From Alkalihalobacillus sp. CinArs1 (GTDB lineage Bacteria; Bacillota; Bacilli; Bacillales; Guptibacillaceae): DNA of 64,000 bases. The DNA is taken from NCBI RefSeq assembly GCF_947387515.1, contig NZ_CANDOB010000001.1, positions 1,240,001 to 1,304,000 on the forward strand, written 5' to 3'. A program made the position numbers and the translations under genes. Below the pieces are notes generated by a model. The model did not search any database, was not told the DNA's origin, and saw nothing but the letters and a program-made list of their open reading frames with translations. This document shows positions 59,573 through 64,000 of this stretch, piece by piece; positions within the stretch are counted from its first letter, which is position 1, and each line of letters starts with the position of its first letter.

Positions 59573-59596
59573 CGCATTTTCACCGTCCTTTCGAAT

Positions 59597-59612
59597 GTTC
59601 TCTATATAGAAC
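59597..59612. promoter_or_regulatory. SinR-type palindrome upstream of the EPS operon (site 3)
   Basis: GTTCTCTATATAGAAC, with one arm matching GTTCTYT exactly. It lies 25 bp upstream of the glycosyltransferase ATG. Confidence 0.6.
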
Positions 59613-59658
59613 GATTGTAACATTAGTTACGCTATTGTACAATATAACGAATGTTTTA

Positions 59659-59674
59659 ATTCTATAAAAAGAAC
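59659..59674. promoter_or_regulatory. SinR-type palindrome upstream of the EPS operon (site 4)
   Basis: ATTCTATAAAAAGAAC; on the minus strand it contains GTTCTTT. It is 62 bp from site 3, in the spacer between the beta-helix gene (59678) and the glycosyltransferase gene. Confidence 0.55.
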
Positions 59675-59677
59675 AAA

Positions 59678-61162
59678 TCAGTATGATTCTATATTATTTT
59701 GTGTTTCGATATCTTCAGAACTCTCAATGATGATCGGTTCATACGCCCCATCAACATCAGCGATTCGAAGCGTATTGTTCGTAATTTGTCCATAGCGTGT
59801 GCTCACTACTTTGATTGCAGCTTTTCCGCCGCTTTCCACAGTATTTTCATCTAGCCGCAAATCATCCTGATTGTAAACTTCGATCCCGTTCGCTTCGTTA
59901 TCTGTTACGGTATTGTCTTCTATTTCGAGTCCACTGCTTCGATAGATGTTTGCGACAAAAATACCTGTTGACCGGTTCCTTTTCACATGATTATCAACAA
60001 TTTCATTATTCTCTGAACCCGCTCCTTGTAGGTGGATCCCTTCGTTCTTACTTTCGAAAATCTCGTTTTTTCTAATCGTAATTCGCTCGTATTCTCGTAA
60101 ACCATCTTTAAAATCTGCCGTCGCTTCCCCTAAGTTAGAAGCCTGAACAAATATGCCTTTTCCGTTACTGTTCAATACGGTATTCCTTTCGATTAAAGCC
60201 CCATCAATTCCAGTAATGTAAATACCGTTAGCATTTCCACTCTCATAAGTTTGTTTCACGAAATTGTCTGTAACAGAGACGTCATACGCCTTATTAAATC
60301 CACCTTCAACAAAGATTCCATCTCCACCATACCCACCGGTCTTGCCGTATCCTTCGATCGTGTTATGTTCGATCCGCCCCTGGCTGACCGTGCGAAAGGC
60401 AATGCCTGCGTTTTGAGAGTGTAGAACAGTGTTCCGTGCTATGACGATTTGACGGTGAGGGGTGTCACCCTCTTTAACGTTATGGCCAACTTCGATACCA
60501 AAGTCTCCAGCATTCTCGACCGTATTTCCTTCAATTATAATGTTTTCACTCGACTTACCTTCCTGATAACTAAAATAAATTCCGTTCTGATAATCTACCT
60601 GTTTAACCGTGTTTCCCTTCACAACGATGTTTTTCATTGCCTGAAGCCCAAGTATCCCATTAGAGCCACTATCTATAATCGTATTGTTCTCAACAAGGCC
60701 ATCTTCAGCATTATAGAGAACGATCGAGGCACCTGCTGAATTGATGATAGTAGTATTATAGATTTCGAAGTTCTTTACGAACGGAAAACTGATCGTGTGT
60801 GCACTAGGATCATCGATCAACGATTCTCTATTTTGTTTGTCACCATCGAATGTGATGTTACTAACTTTGACATCAACTGCACCTTCTTCTGCTTCTAGTA
60901 ACTTAGCACGGTTAGGCTCACCATGAATCTTCGCTTTGATTTTAAGAATGGTTTGGCCATTCTCCGCCCCTTTTAAATGCACACCTGACCTTAGAACGAT
61001 CGTGTCTTCTAGATAAATAGTTCTAGGAGGTAGCTCTACAGCCCCTCCTCCCTCTCTATGTTTCTGATCGATCGATGCCTGAATATCATACTCTTTTGGA
61101 AGAATGAGTATGAATACGACGACAAAGACAAGGAAAAGGGAAACAAGCCATTTTACAACCAT
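59678..61162 (-). CDS. Membrane-anchored right-handed beta-helix protein
   Basis: A 494-residue protein with an N-terminal anchor (VVKWLVSLFLVFVVVFILIL), then a beta-helix of about 18 coils. Coil repeats such as NNTIIDSGSNGILGL and NTVLNSNGKGIFVQA are clear. It is a paralogue of the protein at 52212. Such proteins often are polysaccharide lyases or epimerases, or bind polymers; catalytic residues cannot be named here. It follows the SinR-like gene by 14 bp, with AGGAGGGAGCT at the ATG. It may process the polymer made by this cluster. Confidence 0.83.
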   Translation of the reverse strand: MVVKWLVSLFLVFVVVFILILPKEYDIQASIDQKHREGGGAVELPPRTIYLEDTIVLRSGVHLKGAENGQTILKIKAKIHGEPNRAKLLEAEEGAVDVKVSNITFDGDKQNRESLIDDPSAHTISFPFVKNFEIYNTTIINSAGASIVLYNAEDGLVENNTIIDSGSNGILGLQAMKNIVVKGNTVKQVDYQNGIYFSYQEGKSSENIIIEGNTVENAGDFGIEVGHNVKEGDTPHRQIVIARNTVLHSQNAGIAFRTVSQGRIEHNTIEGYGKTGGYGGDGIFVEGGFNKAYDVSVTDNFVKQTYESGNANGIYITGIDGALIERNTVLNSNGKGIFVQASNLGEATADFKDGLREYERITIRKNEIFESKNEGIHLQGAGSENNEIVDNHVKRNRSTGIFVANIYRSSGLEIEDNTVTDNEANGIEVYNQDDLRLDENTVESGGKAAIKVVSTRYGQITNNTLRIADVDGAYEPIIIESSEDIETQNNIESY

Positions 61163-61176
61163 AGCTCCCTCCTAAC

Positions 61177-61503
61177 TCAATTCTCCTGCTGACTGTGCCA
61201 TTTGATAAAATCGAATAGGATCTTATACTCACTGAGCTGCTGCGTTGTAATCCCTTCTTCATGAGCAAGTTGTACGACTCCCGTCAGCTCATTCGATAGC
61301 GATAACCGATCGACATCCAGTAAGTCATATAAATCGACTTCGAGCACCTTACTGACACGTAATAGCACATCGATCGTCGGATTCGTCTTAAGGTTTCGTT
61401 CAATATTGCTAAGATAAGATTTTGAAACTAACGCACGCTCAGCGAGAACGGATAATGAAATCCCCTTTTCCCTTCTAATCTTCCTTACATTTTCTCCTAC
61501 CAT
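61177..61503 (-). CDS. SinR-like XRE-family regulator
   Basis: A 108-residue protein resembling B. subtilis SinR (111 residues) over its full length. The helix-turn-helix has SKSYLSNIERNLKTNP, almost identical to SinR, and the C-terminal ILFDFIKWHSQQEN resembles the SinR/SinI interaction helix. ATG 61503 (MVGENVRKIRREKG) matches the SinR start and is 11 bases after GAGGGGG; an upstream frame adds non-family residues. SinR represses biofilm matrix genes at GTTCTYT sites. Sites of this type lie about 1.6 kb away at 59597 and 59659. No sinI antagonist gene is seen in the window. Confidence 0.85.
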   Translation of the reverse strand: MVGENVRKIRREKGISLSVLAERALVSKSYLSNIERNLKTNPTIDVLLRVSKVLEVDLYDLLDVDRLSLSNELTGVVQLAHEEGITTQQLSEYKILFDFIKWHSQQEN

Positions 61504-61558
61504 GTGAGAGAGTTCCCCCTCATCCCAACAGACAGCTGGCACCTTTCCTTTACTCATC

Positions 61559-62260
61559 TCAACCATAGAGCTTTTCACTCTCTTTGTTTTCTACGGCTAC
61601 ATCGTTGAATAAATCTGCTGGTGTGACTGCCCCTGTTAAATGCTTTTTCAACCATTCCTCTCCTTTAGAAAATAGGTTAAGAGAAACGAGTCTCTCGATC
61701 GTTTCTTCATCAAAACGATATTTCAGTACTTTTGCAGGTACCCCGCCCACAATCGCATACGGAGGAACATCTTTCGTTACGATCGACCCTGCAGCAGCGA
61801 TCGCCCCTTCCCCAATTGTTACACCGTCTAAAACGATGACGTTCGCACCGAGCCAAACATTATCGCGAATCGTAACCCCTTCGAAGTGATCGTAATACTC
61901 TTTATCGACCCACGTTTCGTTATTTAGTTGGCCGAACGATGAATAAAAAATAGGTGATGTGCTAACGAAATGAGCAGGATGTGAACCGAGTCCCATCTGG
62001 CAACCTGGGCCGAACGAGCAATAAGACCCAATCGTGCTATTCATGATGTTATTGTTTCTAGAAGCATACGTATAATCACCGATCGTAGAGTGAGACACCC
62101 TAGAGTAATCGTTGATTCCACAATGTTTGCCCATTCTCGTCGTATTCGGGTCGATCTGAACGCCTGGTCCAATATAGACTGCTGAGTGAAGCTGTTTGAA
62201 CTTCTTCAACTTCAACCAGTTTTTTACGGAGTATGGAATAGACTTCTTTAGGAACTTCAT
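61559..62260 (-). CDS. Hexapeptide-repeat acyltransferase (CatB/XAT-like)
   Basis: A 233-residue left-handed beta-helix acyltransferase. It has isoleucine-patch repeats, for example GVQIDPNTTRMGKHCGINDYSRV (positions about 32-55) and IRDNVWLGANVIVLDGVTIGEG. SHPAHFVSTSPIFYSS contains the catalytic His typical of the family. It probably acetylates a sugar of the exopolysaccharide. The ATG at 62260 follows GAGGGGGG; an extension to 62356 is unsupported. It lies between the GT2 and SinR-like genes. Confidence 0.88.
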   Translation of the reverse strand: MKFLKKSIPYSVKNWLKLKKFKQLHSAVYIGPGVQIDPNTTRMGKHCGINDYSRVSHSTIGDYTYASRNNNIMNSTIGSYCSFGPGCQMGLGSHPAHFVSTSPIFYSSFGQLNNETWVDKEYYDHFEGVTIRDNVWLGANVIVLDGVTIGEGAIAAAGSIVTKDVPPYAIVGGVPAKVLKYRFDEETIERLVSLNLFSKGEEWLKKHLTGAVTPADLFNDVAVENKESEKLYG

Positions 62261-62282
62261 ACCTTCCCCCCTCTTCCTATTC

Positions 62283-63197
62283 CTAATTGGCTTTCTGAAC
62301 TCGTTTGCCCATCGCTCGCCTGAAGTAATCGATAAAAGCACAAACGATGGCTTCACGAATACTATAAAACTCTTTCCCTTTTAGAAAGTAGAGCACGTAC
62401 TTTACTGCGTTCTTCACAATAAAATAAACGAAAAAGATCGGATAAATCGTTTTCTTCGAATACCTCGACATGAAAAGAAGGTTGTTGCGTGTACCATAAT
62501 AATTTGAGAGAGGAGAACGGTAGCCAGTTGTCGCTTGCACTTTGTGATAGACGAGAGATTGTGGAACATAACGCAATCGATAGTTTGCTTTTTTTATTTC
62601 GAGACTATAAGCCACATCTTCGAAATACAAAAAGTAATCTTCAGGAAGGTAACCGACTTCTTCGATAAGATGAACAGGGAAAAGAAACACACAGCCGGTT
62701 AAGAACCCTTCATCAGTTGCATCTCGCTCCTGCCGTACGTCTTCTTTATGAAACGGTGTACCGATCAGCCATCGAATTCCCCCACCGCTATACCACGTCT
62801 CTTCAGGTCGATCGTAGTAGTTAATATGAGAACAGCATCCTCCTATATCAGGACTCGAAGCACATTCTTCAACGAGAGGGCCAAGGAAATCAGGGTCGAC
62901 GATCGTATCGTTGTTTAATAGGAGCAAGTAATCTAGTTCAGGAAACGCTTCTATAGCAAGCTTGATCCCCGCATTATTTCCCCCAGCAAATCCAAGGTTT
63001 TCTTCGAGTTGAAGTAGACGATACCTACTTTTTGACAGATACGTATCTAGCTCCTCTCTTTCAGAGGAACAATTATCTACTACGATCACCTCATAGTTTG
63101 GATAGTTAACCTTTTCAAGTGACTCAAGGCACTCGATTGTATCGCTCGCATTGTTGTAATTTACGATAATTATACAAACGGAAGGTGTACGCTTCAT
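62283..63197 (-). CDS. Glycosyltransferase family 2 (rhamnosyltransferase-like)
   Basis: A 304-residue GT-A enzyme. It starts with SVCIIIVNYNNASDTIECLES, and EVIVVDNCSS and LLLNNDTIVDPDFL supply the nucleotide-sugar loop and the DxD-like motif. YFEDVAYSLEIKKANY is the acceptor side. It resembles rhamnosyltransferases (WbbL/RfbF type), fitting the dTDP-rhamnose genes here. The C-terminal region contains a hydrophobic stretch (IYPIFFVYFIVKNAVKYVLYFL-like) that may bind the membrane. Confidence 0.88.
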   Translation of the reverse strand: MKRTPSVCIIIVNYNNASDTIECLESLEKVNYPNYEVIVVDNCSSEREELDTYLSKSRYRLLQLEENLGFAGGNNAGIKLAIEAFPELDYLLLLNNDTIVDPDFLGPLVEECASSPDIGGCCSHINYYDRPEETWYSGGGIRWLIGTPFHKEDVRQERDATDEGFLTGCVFLFPVHLIEEVGYLPEDYFLYFEDVAYSLEIKKANYRLRYVPQSLVYHKVQATTGYRSPLSNYYGTRNNLLFMSRYSKKTIYPIFFVYFIVKNAVKYVLYFLKGKEFYSIREAIVCAFIDYFRRAMGKRVQKAN

Positions 63198-63227
63198 TTA
63201 ACTCCCTCTCAATAAGTCATATTTTGA

Positions 63228-64000
63228 TCAAGGTTGATACTGCTTTTCATAATAAGAAACATATTCACCAGTCTTAACCCTTTCCCACCAACCTCGGTTC
63301 TTTTTATACCATCTAACGGTTTCTTCTATTCCTTCTTCGAAAGAAAAGCGTGGTTTCCAGCCAAGCTCCGTCGAGATCTTCGTCGCATCGATCGCGTAGC
63401 GCCGATCATGACCAGGACGATCTTTAATGAACGTGATCAAATCCGGGGAACAGCCAACTTTCTTAACTAACGCTTCTACTAACTCGATATTCTTTCGTTC
63501 TGTGTTTCCCCCTACATTATAGACCTCGCCTGCCTTACCACCGTGCAGAACGAGATCGATCGCAGAGCAATGATCGTTTACATGAAGCCAATCTCTTACG
63601 TTCTGTCCATCACCGTAAATCGGCAGCGCCTTACCTTCTAGCGCATTCGAAATCATCAGAGGAATCAGCTTCTCTGGAAACTGATAAGGACCATAGTTGT
63701 TGGAGCATCGCGTAATGCAAACATATAACCCATATGTTTTGAAATACGAAAGTGCAAGTAAATCTGCGCTAGCTTTCGATGCTGAGTATGGACTTGATGG
63801 AGAAAGGGCCATCTCTTCATGAAAATATCCTTCTGCACCAAGAGAACCGTACACTTCATCAGTCGAGATCTGCACGAACTTAACACCGTACGTTTTTGTT
63901 AAATCAAGCAACACATGTGTACCGATGATGTTCGCATACACGAAGCTTTCTGGATGCTCGATACTTCGATCAACATGTGATTCTGCTGCGAAATTTACAA
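63228..64000 (-). CDS. rfbB: dTDP-glucose 4,6-dehydratase RfbB (C-terminal part)
   Basis: The frame is open to the right edge; the first visible residues are VNFAAESHVDRSIEHPESF, a hallmark of RfbB. ISTDEVYGSLG has the catalytic Asp-Glu after Thr, and YSASKASADLL the Tyr-Lys pair. RCSNNYGPYQFPEKLIP and HGGKAGEVYNVGG follow. The enzyme makes dTDP-4-keto-6-deoxyglucose, precursor of dTDP-rhamnose. The N-terminal Rossmann loop is cut off by the window. It precedes the GT2 gene by 31 bp. Confidence 0.93.
   Translation of the reverse strand, partial: VNFAAESHVDRSIEHPESFVYANIIGTHVLLDLTKTYGVKFVQISTDEVYGSLGAEGYFHEEMALSPSSPYSASKASADLLALSYFKTYGLYVCITRCSNNYGPYQFPEKLIPLMISNALEGKALPIYGDGQNVRDWLHVNDHCSAIDLVLHGGKAGEVYNVGGNTERKNIELVEALVKKVGCSPDLITFIKDRPGHDRRYAIDATKISTELGWKPRFSFEEGIEETVRWYKKNRGWWERVKTGEYVSYYEKQYQP

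Noticed and set aside
1-64000. CRISPR arrays, rRNA, tRNA and prophage genes
   Set aside because: None was recognised: no regularly spaced direct repeats, no rRNA-like blocks, no cloverleaf with CCA and no phage structural genes.

Overview
The window looks like chromosome of a low-GC Gram-positive rod of the Bacillaceae. The grounds are strong AGGAGG-type ribosome sites, many TTG/GTG starts, a B. subtilis-like dpp operon, a MurR/NamZ/NagZ/AmiE cell-wall recycling island, a SinR-like regulator and small TxpA/BsrG-like toxins. No rRNA, tRNA, CRISPR array or prophage was recognised. Species cannot be fixed from sequence reading alone.

Layout. 1-5840: murein-peptide uptake (dppA-dppB-dppC-dppD-dppF, minus strand) behind an Lrp/AsnC regulator, with a divergent amidohydrolase. 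6046-7490: an M50-like degenerate membrane protein, a HIT hydrolase and a small catabolite-controlled gene. 7538-10474: an ABC exporter and an APH-like kinase behind two GTTCT-type palindromes. 10744-25353: MurNAc/muropeptide salvage. Secreted AmiE-like hydrolase, NagZ and NamZ cut the glycan. An ABC importer with a BadF-type sugar kinase replaces the usual PTS. MurQ opens the lactyl ether under the RpiR regulator MurR. A nucleoside hydrolase and further serine hydrolases follow. 25355-31614: a Bacillaceae version of the poorly understood E. coli yhf operon (yhfZ-yhfY-yhfU-yhfT-php-yhfS-yhfX), without yhfW and ending in a secreted serine hydrolase. 31877-47358: mixed housekeeping and accessory genes (cation antiporter, PHP phosphatase, secreted GlpQ with an acidic tail, ankyrin lipoprotein, REP-type transposase, dehydrogenase, amidohydrolases, YhdT-PanF, MgtC, DtpT) with a type I toxin-antitoxin locus at 41598-41940. 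47468-51980: a compact RiPP-like operon (31-residue leader-like peptide, nucleotidyltransferase, HprK-like kinase, PqqD/RRE protein, S26 peptidase, ABC exporter) without the lasso cyclase or B2 protease that normally go with these parts. 52212-64000: an exopolysaccharide cluster with two paralogous beta-helix proteins, a PssD/PssE glycosyltransferase pair, a Wzy-like polymerase, dTDP-rhamnose genes and a SinR-like regulator.

Three themes tie the window together. Cell-wall salvage covers both peptides and amino sugars. Surface-polymer genes carry palindromes with exact SinR-type half sites, some 50 kb apart, so the 7.5-10.5 kb exporter/kinase pair may belong to the same regulon. A dispersed palindromic repeat (core GGTGCCTGGCACC and variants) sits at the 3' ends of six minus-strand genes, supplies three of their stop codons, and also flanks a REP-associated transposase gene.

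The best candidates for something undescribed are the cyclase-less RiPP-like operon, the yhf operon with its own operator pair, the REP-like system and the antisense toxin locus.
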